NCBI RefSeq assembly: GCF_033807715.1
Contig: NC_084610.1
Span: 5,389,769-5,453,768, forward strand
Length of the DNA: 64,000 nucleotides
Direction of reading: 5' to 3'
Origin: Cololabis saira
Taxonomy: Eukaryota; Chordata; Actinopteri; Beloniformes; Belonidae
The notes beneath the pieces were generated by a model that saw only the letters and a program-made list of their open reading frames with translations, searched no databases and was not told the DNA's origin. How positions within the stretch are numbered: the first letter of the stretch is position 1; every line of letters starts with the position of its first letter. Position numbers and translations under genes: made by a program. Shown here in pieces: positions 1 to 13,200 of the stretch.

Positions 1-91
1 AGGTTTGCTGGCGGGTCGTTACGTATAGAACCGCTAAATCACCGCCCCCTCCACCCAGTTCCCTGCCTCCGCTCCTCTCCAGCGCACCATA

Positions 92-224
92 AAGGCTGAT
101 TTATGGTTCCGCGTTACACCAACGTAGAGCCTACGGCGTAGGGTTACGCGGCGACGCGCACCGTACGCTGAACCCTACGGCGTAGGCTCTGCGTCGATTT
201 AACGCGGAACCATAAATCAGGCTT
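92..224. mobile_element. Palindromic MITE, copy 1
   Basis: The element begins AAGGCTGATTTATGGTTCC and ends with the near-exact inverted copy GGAACCATAAATCAGGCTT. The arms continue inward through GAGCCTACGGCGTAG and its complement, so almost the whole 133 bp can fold back on itself. Further copies lie at 17663-17807 and 41357-41474. It has no coding capacity. No clear target duplication was found, so the superfamily is not assigned. Confidence 0.8.
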
Positions 225-484
225 AACACGGAGCTGTTTAGAGCCTCTTTTGTTCTCATCACCGGAGGAAAACTGCTAAGAAGACCCGCGGCCACTGACT
301 GGACTTAAGATAAGAGGACACTTTATTTACATGCCTTTATTTTTATGATTGTTTGCTGTGGTTCGCCGTGCTGCTTTTCCGTGCATGCTTCGCCTGTCGC
401 TCCCGGCTTAACTCTCCGACGCCGCTGTGAGCGTATGGCTGGAGGAGGAGGTTTGGAGGAGGAGCGGCGCAATGATTGACAGGA

Positions 485-686
485 AAGGGGGGAAAGGAAG
501 CGTTTTTCACAGCGCAAAAAAACACTGTCATAAAAAGCCAGGAACAGAGTACTAGAGTGAAGTTTTTCTTGTTACACTCTTTTAGACACATTTGAGGGAT
601 GTTGGCCAAGACTTTTAATAGTGTTAAAAATGATGTCACAATACCTTTAAAGCAAGAAAAAACATGTTTTTCATAATAGGTCCCCT
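485..686. mobile_element. TTAA-flanked MITE, partial variant copy (D)
   Basis: The right end, GCAAGAAAAAACATG through CATAATAGGTCCCCT followed by TTAA at 687-690, matches the ends of the copies at 4070, 43411 and 51035. The inner part differs from those copies, so this is another subfamily or a recombinant. No left terminus was found, and the left boundary given is approximate. Confidence 0.6.
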
Positions 687-910
687 TTAATATTAAAGAC
701 CGCCATGTAGCGCCAAGTCATTCAAAGCCATTAAGGCTTCAGTATTCATGATGATCCAAATATTAGCCGCTAATGCAGTGCCAAACTGAAAAATGCAACC
801 AAAGTACTGTCATTTTCTGTTCCAGTTGGGGATTACGTTCACGTGACAGGGCTGCTGTGTCACAACTCTGTCTGTGTTTTACCGTGCCGGGAGCGGGAGT
901 GATGGTTTAC

Positions 911-1024
911 CTTTCGGACAGATGTCGGTACAGGGGATGCACATTTTGATTCGGTTCTCCTCCACTTCCATCTTGTTGCTGGGGCACGCCCGAACGCAGG
1001 AGCTATGGTCCACCACAAAGTTGT
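911..1024 (-). CDS. erbb4: erbb4 exon 8 (domain II to III junction)
   Basis: With the base carried from exon 7 it reads [38 protein letters not shown], then one base of the next codon. It matches human ERBB4 residues 295-333, the end of domain II and entry to domain III. The acceptor follows a T-rich tract ending TTTCTGTAG and the donor is GTAAAC. Length is 114 bp. It is the most 3-prime exon of the gene in the window; exon 9 would lie left of position 1. No separate start codon is expected because the exon is internal. Confidence 0.95.
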
Positions 1025-1583
1025 CTACAGAAACAGCAAGAAACAACCGTCATTGGCTGGGATTGATTGTACATGCCTCCAATGGCGTCCAGAGGCAGTT
1101 TCTTCTGCGTCCGTTGAGGAACCAAACTAATTATTTGCATTAAAGAATAAAATAATTAGGATGGTTGGTCAGGCTGGAAGTACCTTAAGACCCTCAGCCC
1201 TCATTTTAATTTTATAATGATCAAAACCAATGGCAGAGGGATATTCACGGGACAAATAAATGCTTTTGAACAGTGGTTCATGTTCATTAGATGTTAAGTG
1301 ACATCTAAAAATCCAATCTGTTGATGTAGCTCGACTCCATCACCGTGAACGGAAGAGCTAAGATTTGCTTTTTCAACCAGAAGCTGAAGCAGATGGTGCA
1401 ACAACATGCCAATAGAGAAACACAATTTGTGTACATTTGACTAATTTATCTTGACATGAAATAATAATCTTAAAACTAATTCCAGAGCAGATTACAAGAT
1501 GAATGCTTGTGCGTGCAAACAATGAAACCTAATTATGAGCATCATTATGAGTGTGGTATTTAGACGAGTTCACCCAGACTTAC
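1025..1583 (-). other. erbb4 intron 7
   Basis: This is a 559-bp intron with GTAAGT donor and CTGTAG acceptor on the minus strand. I see no feature apart from a short stretch near 1040-1110 (TCCAGAGGCAGTTTCT) that recurs near 34808 and is probably an old repeat fragment. Confidence 0.6.
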
Positions 1584-1725
1584 GGGGACATTTCTTGACA
1601 CAGAAAGCTCCATAGGTGTACTTGGCCCTGGGGTTGTGCTCCAACTGGAAAGACGTGGGGTTGTACACGAACGGCTGCGGGCATTGGGTCACGCACGCTC
1701 CGCTGTCGTTGAAGTTGGTGCAAGC
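1584..1725 (-). CDS. erbb4: erbb4 exon 7 (dimerisation arm of domain II)
   Basis: The minus strand reads [40 protein letters not shown] and FCVKKCP, then one base of a His codon. It matches human ERBB4 residues 248-295. The YNPT-FQLEHN loop is the dimerisation arm that contacts the partner receptor when ErbB family members pair. The N-D-S sequon equals human N253. The acceptor is TTCCACAG and the donor is GTAAGT. Length is 142 bp. Intron 6 to exon 6 is 602 bp and intron 7 to exon 8 is 559 bp, so this end of the gene is compact compared with introns 2 and 3. Confidence 0.97.
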
Positions 1726-2474
<749 letters not shown>

Positions 2475-3704
2475 TTAAAGGTCTGACACTCATGCACAAA
2501 CACATTCATAAAAGAGACAATACCACCGCCCTCAACCTTTATCTCACGTTTCAGGTGATCAGAAGGATCACCAAAATTCAGGCAGGAACATATCCAGGGA
2601 TTCAGGAAGCTAAAGCTTGGGCTAGTGGGTTTGTGAGCACGTAGAGACTCAACAACTACTCCTGAGATTCCCTTGAGCAAGCCGCTTTATTTGTAGCTTC
2701 AGGTCAGTGACTAGCAGCTGAAAACTGTGCATGGTACTGTAGGTAGGAATCATCGTTTGGACATTATAGCTGGAGGAAGCTCAGCTGGATTTCCAAAGAT
2801 AGTTTGTTAAACAGGATCATCACGGACAGAAACAACATTTTCAGTGCACTGGATCTTACTGTTTCAGAATATCTGGGTTTATTTGGGAGGTGATTTTATT
2901 CAGGAGTGTTTTCAAGACTTTGCTGACTCCCAAACAGCATGGTAATATCCAATGACATTGCCAGCTCCACTGGAAACCAAATACCCACCCAACTTTTATA
3001 TGTGTGGTGCAATATGAGGAATAAATGGGGCCTCAAACTGGATCTTCTGCTGATTTGGGGTGATGTGGGGTCAACTGCGACCCCGATAACACACCCATGC
3101 ACATACACCACCTTCGCATAACCACAGCAAACCATTACCAATCCCATACTGTAGCTGTAGCAGAGATAAAAATGATGGGTGCATTTACTACTTTTATGTA
3201 TTTTTCTATCACAAAAAATGTGCAAAAGAAGATCAATAGTGATGCATGAATTTGCCTTGTATCTGTCACATTAAAAGGAACATATCAACCCTGCATTTAT
3301 TATTAAATTGTAAAGTCTGTAAACTTTTATTAAAGAGAAAGAGAGTAAGAACTAACCCAGTTTCCTGTGAGAATAGTAAATGTTTTTGCAGCAGAGCGGC
3401 TAGTAACATAGGCATTTGGTGATATTGGCCTTTGTCAAAATAAAATACTATTTGGAGCTTCTGATGGCCTCTGCTTCCATAAAACTGAATAAAAATGAAA
3501 AAAAAAATACTTTAAATATCCCCCTACAATTCAGCTAAAGAAAAGAAAACATGTGAAACAGAATGTACATCTTTAAGTTAATTTGTTTAAAGGTTTTTAG
3601 ATATCAGTCTTAATGTCTTAATGTATAAAATAAAAACTAAGCCAAACCACAGAAAAATTGTAGGCAGAGAAATTTCTGCAAACAGCTTGACATTTTTCAG
3701 GTTT

Positions 3705-4745
3705 GTCGCTCTCATTCTGCTAAATTTCATTCAAGTTGATGTCTGGACTTTGAGTGGATCATTGTAACCTGTATACTTTTCTTTTTAGCCGTTCTGCTTT
3801 AGATTTAGGCATTTGTCAGCAGAGCTAAAAACAACAAAGCCACATCTTCACCCCTCTGCCACCGTGCTTGACAGTTGATATACTGTGTCAGTGCTGATTG
3901 CTGTGAATTTTAAATTTTTTTTCCCGCTTCCATGAACTTTAACATTTAAAATTCTAACTTAGGCATGTTGGGTCTGAGATGTAGCTGTTGGATCATTTTT
4001 CTCACATTTTCAGACCATGGGGTGAACTTGCTGGGACGTCCACTCTGGGAAGATTTTCAGCAGTCTTAAAGGGGACCTATTATGGCATCTAATCCCTATT
4101 TCAAACAGGCCTTGAATGTCTTAAAAACAAGCTTTTGATTGTTTTTGCTAAAAAAATTAGAAATTCAGCCTCTAAACCATGTCTTTATCATCCCAGTCTC
4201 TAACCTCATTATCTATGCGGGATTCTGAGTGGGCGGGGCTATGATAATGAGGCTCTGTGCTGATTGGCTGCCTGAATGACGCGATACACCGCTACTAAAA
4301 AATGGTGGAAGCTCCGGCCGGCGGAGTTAGTTGTGGGTGTGGTTTCACGCATCGGACGCCAAACTATGTAAATCACGCCCGTCGTTACGTAACGACAGGA
4401 GCAGAATCTTATTGGCTCGTAGATCCACATCACACTGGACGGCTCATCCGGGCGGCTGTACAGACACTGCAGAATTTGGTTGCTTTCCTCCTTCTCTGAG
4501 TTGGCAGGCTGAGGGGAGACCACTTTATATATGTTAAAGCAAGAAAAAACCTGTTTTTCATAATAGGTCCCCTTTAAATGTATTCAGTTTGTTGATAATC
4601 TTTCTCACCGGACCAACAACTGCTTCTATAATCATCGCTGCGCATTCAGGTGTGTGTGAACACACACCTGAATGATCCGGGCCGACTAGCTGCCAAAACC
4701 TCTTCTCATACAGAGATGCTCACACTTGCCGATGACCAAATAATT
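3705..4745 (-). pseudogene. Tc1/mariner transposase relic, split by a MITE
   Basis: On the minus strand, 3831-3881 reads STVKHGGRGVKMWLCC, a decayed form of the Tc1 transposase motif TVKHGGGSVMVWGCF near a catalytic Asp. Flanking sequence (CTTGCTGGGACGTCCACTC; CACCTGAATG near 4665) resembles the reverse complement of a Tc1-type transposase repeat common in fish. No intact frame remains. The MITE at 4070-4573 cuts it at a TTAA. The outer boundaries are estimates and the terminal repeats were not resolved. Confidence 0.7.
4070..4573. mobile_element. TTAA-flanked MITE (copy A)
   Basis: The terminal inverted repeats are AGGGGACCTATTATG and CATAATAGGTCCCCT, with TTAA on both sides (4066-4069 and 4574-4577). 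It is 504 bp with no transposase, which fits a non-autonomous piggyBac-type element; the superfamily is inferred from the TTAA duplication. It sits inside the Tc1 relic, whose sequence resumes on each side. Confidence 0.85.
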
Positions 4746-4880
4746 AAGCACATTTAATTCACGGCACTTCTGTCATTTACCGTCTTTACGCTCGTGGAGC
4801 AGTTATTGTGATTAATGGTTCCAAATGTTTATTCTGCAGCTTGGGTTGTTCTTGGTTAAATATATAGTGGGTATACTCAC

Positions 4881-4946
4881 AGGTTTGACACTGGTCTTCC
4901 TGATGGCCCCAGCAGCGGCCGTTACATGAGCGATGACAGCGTCTGC
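4881..4946 (-). CDS. erbb4: erbb4 exon 5 (start of Cys-rich domain II)
   Basis: This is a 66-bp exon reading, with the split Cys codon, CRRCHRSCNGRCWGHQEDQC followed by QT and the first base of a Leu codon. It is the start of the furin-like Cys-rich domain II, human residues 186-208 (human reads [20 protein letters not shown]). The acceptor is TTTTGCAG and the donor is GTGAGT. A second AG four bases into the exon would shift the frame, so the acceptor ending at 4947 is preferred. The phase agrees with exons 4 and 6. The Cys positions are conserved; HQED replaces PTEN. Confidence 0.96.
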
Positions 4947-6862
4947 CTGCAAAACACACCAAAGTACAGGCACTGCCCATCAAACAACTCTTGACACTTT
5001 GATACCCAATGATCCCCCACATGCTAAACACCAAAGCTTTCCCTGAATAGAGGCAGGGAGACATCTGTCACGTCTCCTCTGTCCTGGAGTTACTGTGGTG
5101 ACTGGTGGCATATGAAGAAGATAATCAGTCAACATAACGTGGGATCTGACACGAGGACTCACAGCCTTCATCTGCCGGTGGCCCATCATCCAGACTTAAT
5201 TGACTATGGGTTAATGACAGATTAAATAAAATGGTACTGCAAATTGTCACTTGGCCTCTTCAACCACTCCCACCGTTGGGTTGTTAATGTTAAATACTGA
5301 CTACATCTTGGCGAAGGGCCCCAATTTGGCAACCTCAACTCCCACACACTCTCTTGTCATGTGTCTGGCCCACATTTTCTTTTCTTTGTTGCTTTTATCC
5401 CACTCATCCTACACTAGCGGCCTCTAATTAACAACAAAAAAAGGCAAAAGCAAAAGCAATGTTTCACAAATTAACACCTCAAAGTGTCTCCTTAATGTTT
5501 GTGTAACCAGCTTTTTATAATGTCTGGCTGTGGAAGTCAATGTTATATCAATTTTATTCTAACAGCTCCTTTTATATCAAAGGCGACTTCAACATTTCCC
5601 CAATGTTTGCTCATATAATTTAATTTACACTCAGGTTTAGAAGTATTTGGACAATGATATACTTTTTTTTATGATTTAACATTGCAGCTATTCTTAGTAA
5701 ATTTATTCCATTTCGAGGGACTAAGTCTTTAAACAAAGGTACATAACTGGATATATAAACATATTTCTTATTCTTGGATGACAATCATTTGCGGGCAATA
5801 AAATTAAATCAAATCAATGACTCCCTGAAGTCTGAGGCCCATAGACACCAAAGTCTGAGTTTCTTACTTCTTCTAACTTCTGTCAGCCATCAGATCATCA
5901 ATAAACCCCCGTGAGCCCATTTTACTGGGCGAACATACATGGCCGGATGATAACACTGCCTGCAACATGTTTAAAACATGATATGCTTCGAATTATGAGC
6001 TCTTCTACTGTTTCCCATCATTCCAAATCACACCAAAGACTACCTGTTCTTTAATCTTATCAGTGGTTTGCACCTTGCTGTGAGGCCTTTAGATGTTGTT
6101 GAGCTCAACAGTGCTTCTTTATTTTTAATAATGCAGCAACTGAAGGTTTTACTATCACTTTTATTGACATGTTCGGTTTTTTCCCCACCCTCATGATAGC
6201 CTCATTCATTTGATACTTCATAGTAGCAGCTCCTGTCAGTCATCTGGCGTCTGACCTGATATCTGCTTAGAAATAATGAGGTGTTTCACCACATCTGACC
6301 AATTAAATTAGTTTCAGCCAGCTGTCCAAATACTTTTGATGCCTTGAAAATTGATGTACGTTACTTGGCTGTAATTCCTAAATCCATTGTGGTGGACAGA
6401 AGGCCCCGAGACATTTCTATCGCCCACTCCATTTCCATGTTCAAACATACCAAAGGGTCATCCATAAGTCTGCAGAAAAGTTTCAAGAGTCAGTCTCTAA
6501 CAGCCAGTTCCTGTGACACAGAATGTCTGCCGGACAGTGATCCCTGTTATGTCCACGGCACAGCGAGCTGAGGGACTGCCAGGGACCACGGAAGGGGAGC
6601 GGGAGTGGGGAGAGGGGGAAGTGGCGACTTCAAACCAGCTGTCAGATTCAGTGAGATTTAAAAAGAGTGCAGCAGACAGCAGCTCCATGGGCCTCCCTGC
6701 AGAGCCACCACAACACAAAGGTTCACACGTTGATCTAACGCTTTGTGATTTCACTTCCAAACCACCGGCAGGCAAACAGAGCGAATAAAAAACGAGGAGG
6801 GCATGATTACTGCTTCCAAAGTTGCTGGTTCCACTGGATTTCCACCCGCGTGTCACACTCAC
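4947..6862 (-). other. erbb4 intron 4
   Basis: This is a 1,916-bp intron. Positions 4947-5630 show nothing recognised; 5632-6460 holds a decayed DNA-transposon-like repeat; 6460-6862 shows nothing recognised. Confidence 0.6.
5632..6460. mobile_element. Degenerate DNA transposon-like repeat
   Basis: The inverted ends AGAAGTATTTGGACA (about 5640) and TGTCCAAATACTTTTGA (about 6325) bracket about 700 bp. Just after them lies TTGGCTGTAATTCCTAAA, a string I associate with a widespread fish repeat of this type. The copy is old, with no coding frame, and its limits are approximate. Confidence 0.45.
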
Positions 6863-6997
6863 ATCCGATGTTGCTGTTGTTGGACGAAACCACCAGCAGC
6901 TCCGCCTGGGGGTTCTTGATAACATCACGCCAATGGATGGTGTCGGCATGACACAGGAATTTGTTGTGGTCGACGTAAACACCCCCGTTCAGTATCT
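6863..6997 (-). CDS. erbb4: erbb4 exon 4 (end of domain I)
   Basis: The minus-strand translation, after the split Glu codon, runs [20 protein letters not shown], then [17 protein letters not shown], then SNNSNIG, ending on the first base of a Cys codon. It matches human ERBB4 residues 141-186, the C-terminal part of domain I. The acceptor is TATGCAG and the donor is GTGAGT. Length is 135 bp, equal to the family norm. The C-terminal stretch differs from human: the N174-LT sequon is absent and an N-N-S sequon sits about one residue before human N181. Intron 4, to exon 5, is 1,916 bp. No frame break was seen. Confidence 0.97.
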
Positions 6998-9900
6998 CTG
7001 CATAGGGAGGGGGGGGAAGAGAGAGCGACAGAGAAAGAAAAATGAGCACATAGCCATGGAGTTATAGGACATGTACACGATGGCAGAAAATCAATACTTC
7101 AAGGTTAACTCCTATCGTTCTTTTGTCTTAAAGCCCAACGCTGCAAACGGCATTCCCTCAAGTGCATCTGAGCATGAAGGTAAATGCTATTGACAAATGC
7201 GCACAGTAATTCAATGCCTTGTCCAAAGACGTTGATGGTCTACAAGGAGAGAGTACGCCAATATGAATAAGTAAATGCATTACATGCAAACTAAACAGCT
7301 ACGCTTTTTGGGAGGACTCATCCTGGATTATTTCCTAATCATCCCCCGTGCATTCGATCATGTCATTTAGCTGCAGATTTATTGAGTTTGAATGTCACAC
7401 AAAGACACCAGATACTGGTATTCCAAATTAAACTGAAATATTAAACTCAAGAAGACATAAAACTTTACTGTTCATGAGAATTTGGATTTATTTGAATCTT
7501 CTGGAGGACAGAAAATGCAGTTTGGAACGTCATAAAGATTTTTTATTGTTCATCTATTACCTTCAAGGGCTCTCTCTCGGCCCCTGGCTCATAGAAAACA
7601 GCTTTTCCGACCTGCTTCGCATGTTTCTATCAAAGTGAGAGCGGCTCCCACATCACACCACAGACAAAGGCTGGATCCTGATCCAGCGCTAATAGCAAAA
7701 ATATGTTACTTTTCAAGGACCGGTGCCCTTAACAGATGCCTGAGCAGGGTGTGCGATAATAAATTCTAATCCTTCTCCATGTTACTAATCCAGGTTTTGG
7801 ATATCGACACTGAATGAAATGATGCCGCAGTAATCCACCTCCCTCCCCGGGCCGTGACCTAAGGCTGAAGAGTCACCAGCATTGTCTTCTTTTCTCTGGC
7901 ACGCCGGCTGAATGCATGGCTAAGTCCACGGGGGGGATTTAGATGCAATCACCTTGCATTCCTGTATCCTTGAATATGAAGTATGGCCGGATTCCAGGAA
8001 AGTACTTGTGATAATAAATGAAATTTAATTTAAAAGAAGCTGGAATGCGGTTCAGATTAGGACTGGATAAGCTTAAAAGTAAAGCAGGGCATTGTCTCTC
8101 CAGGCAGATTATTAACAGTGTATGAGTTATGCGGACGATTCAGCAGATGGGAAGCTGCAAGCAGGAAGCTAATCATTACCATCCGACACCCTGATTAAGG
8201 AAGTGGGCCTTGGTAGAGACAGGGACATTTATTCACACCCCTCTTAGAGGTGACATGGCGCTCCGTCTGCCTGCTGAATGGCCTACAGCCGCGGCTTCAT
8301 GTAATCATGTTCCCGTCACAATGGACGATTTATCAGGGGGGTGTTTTACATTCATGGATGGTGGGTGGAATAAAGGGACAAGCTATGCTTTATTCAAATT
8401 ACAGGGAGCGTGTCATCAGCATGCTTTAATGTCACTTAAATATAGTCTTGGAATGAGAGGCCATTCGTTTGTTGGGCGACATCCCGGATTCAATTCTGTT
8501 AGTGGATCCACATATGCGTTCCCTACAACCCACAAACATATTATGGTATAGTTGTGCTGAAACCCCTATGCAGAAGGCCTTCCTTCAGCAGCCCAACAGA
8601 AGAACGTTTATTGGCTCACAAGTGCCCCCTACAGGTAAAATGTTGTCCTGCACTGTTTTAGTTACAATTCATAAACTTAGCCTGACCTACGATTGTGGTG
8701 CATGCAGTCGTTTTTCCATCTGAAGCAGGGCATTATTGTCAAATAAAAATAGGGACTTGACGGATACTCCAGAGCAGGAAAAAAATGTCAATATCACAAA
8801 AGAAGTTGCACATGGTTAAATCCCAGTTTTAGAGCCAGCACTGCAGCTAGCTGTGATGTAGCCCATGTATCTCTGCAGACAAACATTCATTCTTTAAAAC
8901 TGTTTGCAGATTGAGTAGGAAACCCCCGATCACTGTTACCAGTCTTCTGCATACCGTCATACTTCCCATGGAAATAGGCTTTGCTAAAATTTGAAAATAA
9001 CTTTGTTTTTATCCATAAAATGGTATATTCTCCTGGTATCATCTGCAGATGCATTGTCAGTCACTCTTGAGACATTTTTTGTTTTGAGATGTTTCAGTAG
9101 CTAAATTGACTTCAGCATGGGCTTTTGCTGACTTGAATGCATTTTTTATCTTACCGTATAGTCAAACCTTTCCTGTATGTCTTTTACTATTTTATTTCTG
9201 GGGAGCTTAACGAACAAGTTATCTTTGAGACAGCTTTTCTAAATTTGCAGATAAATGGCAAATGGAGCCAAAACAGAGAAGCGTCCACTTGAATTATTAT
9301 ACGATGCAAGAGAGAGTTCACACCTGCTACACAGATGATGTTTGCAAAAAACAGCTAGTCAACTAGATTTACTTTACAAATATTAGAACAGCCTGACATG
9401 AGGTGAAGTTTATAAAGCACGTGATAGTGTAAACCGGTGATTTTTGTGTTGGTTGTGTGTGATGTAGCACGTTTGCTTTATATCCCAAAATCAACTAAAT
9501 GGGCAAATGCGAAACTGCAAAATTCACAAGTTTATTGCCGCATTAAAGCCAGAAGGAACAGCAAGCTAACATACAGCAAGCTAACAACTGATAACAATAC
9601 GTTACTCATTAGCTCAACAAGAATAAGACGCCAAATTCACCATTGGTCATGCATCCTGTTCCTTCATTGAGAACTTTTAAAAACCAGTCCACAAGTGTCT
9701 TCTTTCTCTCTTAGACTTTGTCCTCTTTGCCTCTTCAGCCCTTCGCTATGATGAACGTACCAAGAACAGTGAGCCAGTTAGCTTCTAGCTAACAGCTAGC
9801 TGGCAGAGGTTTTGCGATACATGACCACAATGTTTCCAAGTCTAATTCCAGGCCAATGCAATCTCATTTACCCTAATAAAAGTCTATGTCAGAAGGATTT

Positions 9901-10004
9901 TGAAGCTATAATTTTAAGTTGAAAGGTCACATAGTGTTGTTCCTCCGACAATGTCTTTGGCCTCGAATAGTTGGAAGACAGCAATTCACACAACGGCTTT
10001 GTGG

Positions 10005-10270
10005 TCGGGCATTACCTACCCCACCCGGTCGGGGCAGATGGCTACCCGCCCTGAGATGGTCCTGCCAGAAGTTTCTTCCCGTTAAAGAGGAGTTTTTCAT
10101 CCCAGTCGCCCGGTGTTTGCTCAGGATGGGGGATTGTATCAAAAAAGTTTTGATGCAATCTGGCTTTGTATTAATTTAGATTGAGTTGAACTACTGTATA
10201 TTGATGAAGTACCCTGAGATGACATTTGTCGTTATTTGGCGCTGTAAATAAAGCTATATTGAATTAAATT
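10005..10270 (+). mobile_element. LINE 3-prime tail fragment (L2/Rex-like)
   Basis: Sequence such as GGTCGGGGCAGATGGCTACC, GAAGTTTCTTCCCGTTAAAG and TTTTGATGCAATCTGG, ending in GGCGCTGTAAATAAAGC and TTGAATTAAATT, resembles the non-coding 3-prime end of a common fish non-LTR retrotransposon. Only the tail is present, as expected for 5-prime truncation. Confidence 0.6.
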
Positions 10271-13200
10271 AACAACAAGCTTCAGTTCAACATGACGGCC
10301 GGGAGTTTGAATCACGCTGCATCAGACGTGAACTCAGGACCGCTGGCCTTTGTGTGGTGGAACACTGGAAAACCTTCAAGTTACTGAATCATGTTTTGCT
10401 TTGTCTCGAAATGCAGACTCAGCATATGTTGACTTGCATTTTGTAGCAGCAGCTGAGGATTTATGTTGGCTTTGGCACATGAAGTACACAAAAATCTGAT
10501 CCTTGTTAAACATTATGGGCTGTACCCAGGTTACCGATAGCAGAATTTGTGCTGTGCAAGACACAAAGCACTAAGATGTCAAGGTCCGCTGAAATCTATT
10601 ACGTTTTCCCAGCTGTTTCAAGCAAATCATTTGTGTCAGAAAATTGAATACGGAGACCAAGCTACTCTACAGACTACATAGCTTTACAGGTAAACCTCGT
10701 AACCGGGAAAGAGGGAAAGCGAGAGATCTTTAGTCACAAATGATACAGCCCTGTTTAGAATATATCTCTTCAGGTTTCAACCAAACTGGTGGACCAGACT
10801 TTCCATCCCCAGAGTTTCTAAAAGGTAAATACCAGAAAAGTCCAGAAGTGACAGAATACACTACTTTTTACTCTTGGGACCTATGAGGTATGACAGAGAT
10901 AATCAATTTCACTATTTTATGGAGAGCTGTTTCACTATAAGCCACTGAGCAGTGTCCCAAATGTTCTTTTAAATGCCAGTATCCCCCTGCTTGCCTTGAG
11001 ACAAATTGCCAACCCTGTGGTCCATCCAAACAGGGGTGCTAACTCTTCTAGCAGGCTGACAGGCCTCTATCATGTTGCCATTCATTAATGCTCCACAGTC
11101 CTGTGTCACCACACACTCCGCTCGAGTACACCCAACCCCAGGAATCGATCTGTCCATCGGGACAGCTATAGCAGTCGATTACTAAACACCTCTCCCGCGT
11201 CTTTCTCCATGTTCCACGTTCCTTCCAATCACAAGGTCATCATCAAAGCTGCTGTCCTAATTGAGGAGCTGGAGGGTCACGCATTAAACCAAGACATGAG
11301 AAGAGATTTGAGATTTTGACATAACAGTTTCATATGTTTTTATAGAAATAGATTGATTTTGCAACATTTTACCCAAGGGCTGACTTCAAAACATGACAGC
11401 ATCGGACAAACATAAGAACACAAACATAAGACAGACATTTTTTTCTCCATCTTGTGGAATCTTCATGAAAATACTGCCATATTTTCAGAGATGTTCTGGT
11501 GCTAGCCGTTTTCATGCTTCTGATGTTATATGCATAAAAGGGGAAACTGCATGAAAGCGTTCTTGGTCTTCAAATGTTGGGTCACATTTATGAAACTGGG
11601 TAAACGAATGTGTCCTCGTGAATACAAAATAACCCTGACAGGAGTATGAAGAAACAGGAAACACAATTAAAGCCTGAGATTCATCCATATTACAATGAAA
11701 TATTAATACAAATCTGGCCTCTCCTGCCGGATCTGTACAACTATCCCAACCCTCATCCCACAACCATTCAGCTTCCTCTTCTATAAGGGATCAACAGGTT
11801 ATTATGATTGTCAGAAATTATATCGGCAAGCTGATAAACTACATACCTATTTCTGTTTCTGAGTTATTTTTGTAATTCAAATATGAATTGGTACGAAAAA
11901 AGTTAAGACAGCCGTCGTCTTATGGAGTTAAATTAAACTAAGTACAATCTTACATAAAATGATTACCCTATATCCTTTCCTATAACCATTTCTGAAGCCT
12001 GACTGGATTTGATGTTTAAACATGTTATTTAGCCAATGTGATAACAACAACAGAGCTACTCCCTGGTTGAAGGAATTTATTAACAAAGAAAGTAATCTGC
12101 TGTGGTGATGAGAGCTCCTTTTCTTTAGGGATACTTTATGTCAAGATAACTTTCTTTGTAAAAACACACACAAAAAACAAGTTTTTATATCAGATTTGTT
12201 GTTCTAAATTTTGACACCATGTGCTGCAAATGACTGAAATGACAAGAAGCCATGTGAATAAATTTGTGTCTCAATAAAATGTTACCTGATGAGGCACTAA
12301 ATTCACTCCCCGCACAGCTGTCATGGATCTGAAATCTTGCTATGAAAACCCAAAACTGTTTTTAGCAGCAGGCTGTAAATATGTTTTTAAAAATTTAAAC
12401 ATCTCAACACAGGGGTCAGCAGAGGCTGACTCACTTTTAGAGCCAAGCTAGAGTCAATTCGTTGGGTATTTTACATTTGCAAGAGGAAAATTGACATTTT
12501 TCCAGCTCTTAATGTAAAAATATCCAGGGTGCAGATTACCAAGTTCCTCATTTCTAGACTTCAAGCTGCACAGCAGAGCAGCCATCTGATTAAAAAATAT
12601 GGACTCTGCAGCTTTTAAAAATGGACACAGAACAAAGCCTCCGTCCTCCCCTTTGATAGTCTGCATGTTTGACCAAAGAGCCGCATTACGCCATGAGCTT
12701 TTTCTGGGTGACACAGTTCCCTGTGACATCGTTTTATGCATGTAGTGTTTGTGGCCGCTGAGGGCTTCGCTGCCATATGGTCGGATCATGTTTTGCTCTG
12801 AACTGCTTCTGGTGCAGCATTTTTACTACATTTCTCCTGGCAATGGAATAAAAGTCTCAATGTTATATGTTAAAAAAGGAATCTCTCCAAGTGAAAGTCT
12901 CATTTTGAATCCGTGTTCAGGCTTGGCGTTGAATTGTGAAGCAGGAGGAAAACAAGATTTAGTTAATCCCATCAACAGAAGACAGAAATTAATGTCTTTA
13001 TCGAACAACCAAACCTGCATTAATTCAAATAACTATATTTCTGTTTTAATCTTACATTTAAACATTTTCTCCAGTGGTCCATATACTGTAATGGACTGGA
13101 AATCCTCAAAAGGGTGCTTGAATAGTCCAACAAGGAAGGATTTATTGCAATAAGACGAGATTTTGTTCCAAAAATGATAAACCCTCTGTTAAAATGAATA

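Larger units (their letters stand above)
1..910 (-). other. erbb4 intron 8 (partial)
   Basis: This intronic sequence continues past the left edge. It holds a palindromic MITE (92-224) and the end of a TTAA-type MITE (about 485-686). Between them is GC-rich sequence with no recognised feature. I looked for exon 9 and did not see it. Confidence 0.7.

Noticed and set aside
343..639. 98-residue open frame on the minus strand
   Set aside because: It largely overlaps the TTAA-type MITE variant; the frame is repeat read-through with no domain and no splice context.
12749..13153. 134-residue open frame on the plus strand
   Set aside because: No recognisable domain, low-complexity composition typical of intron, and no splice or promoter signals that stand out.
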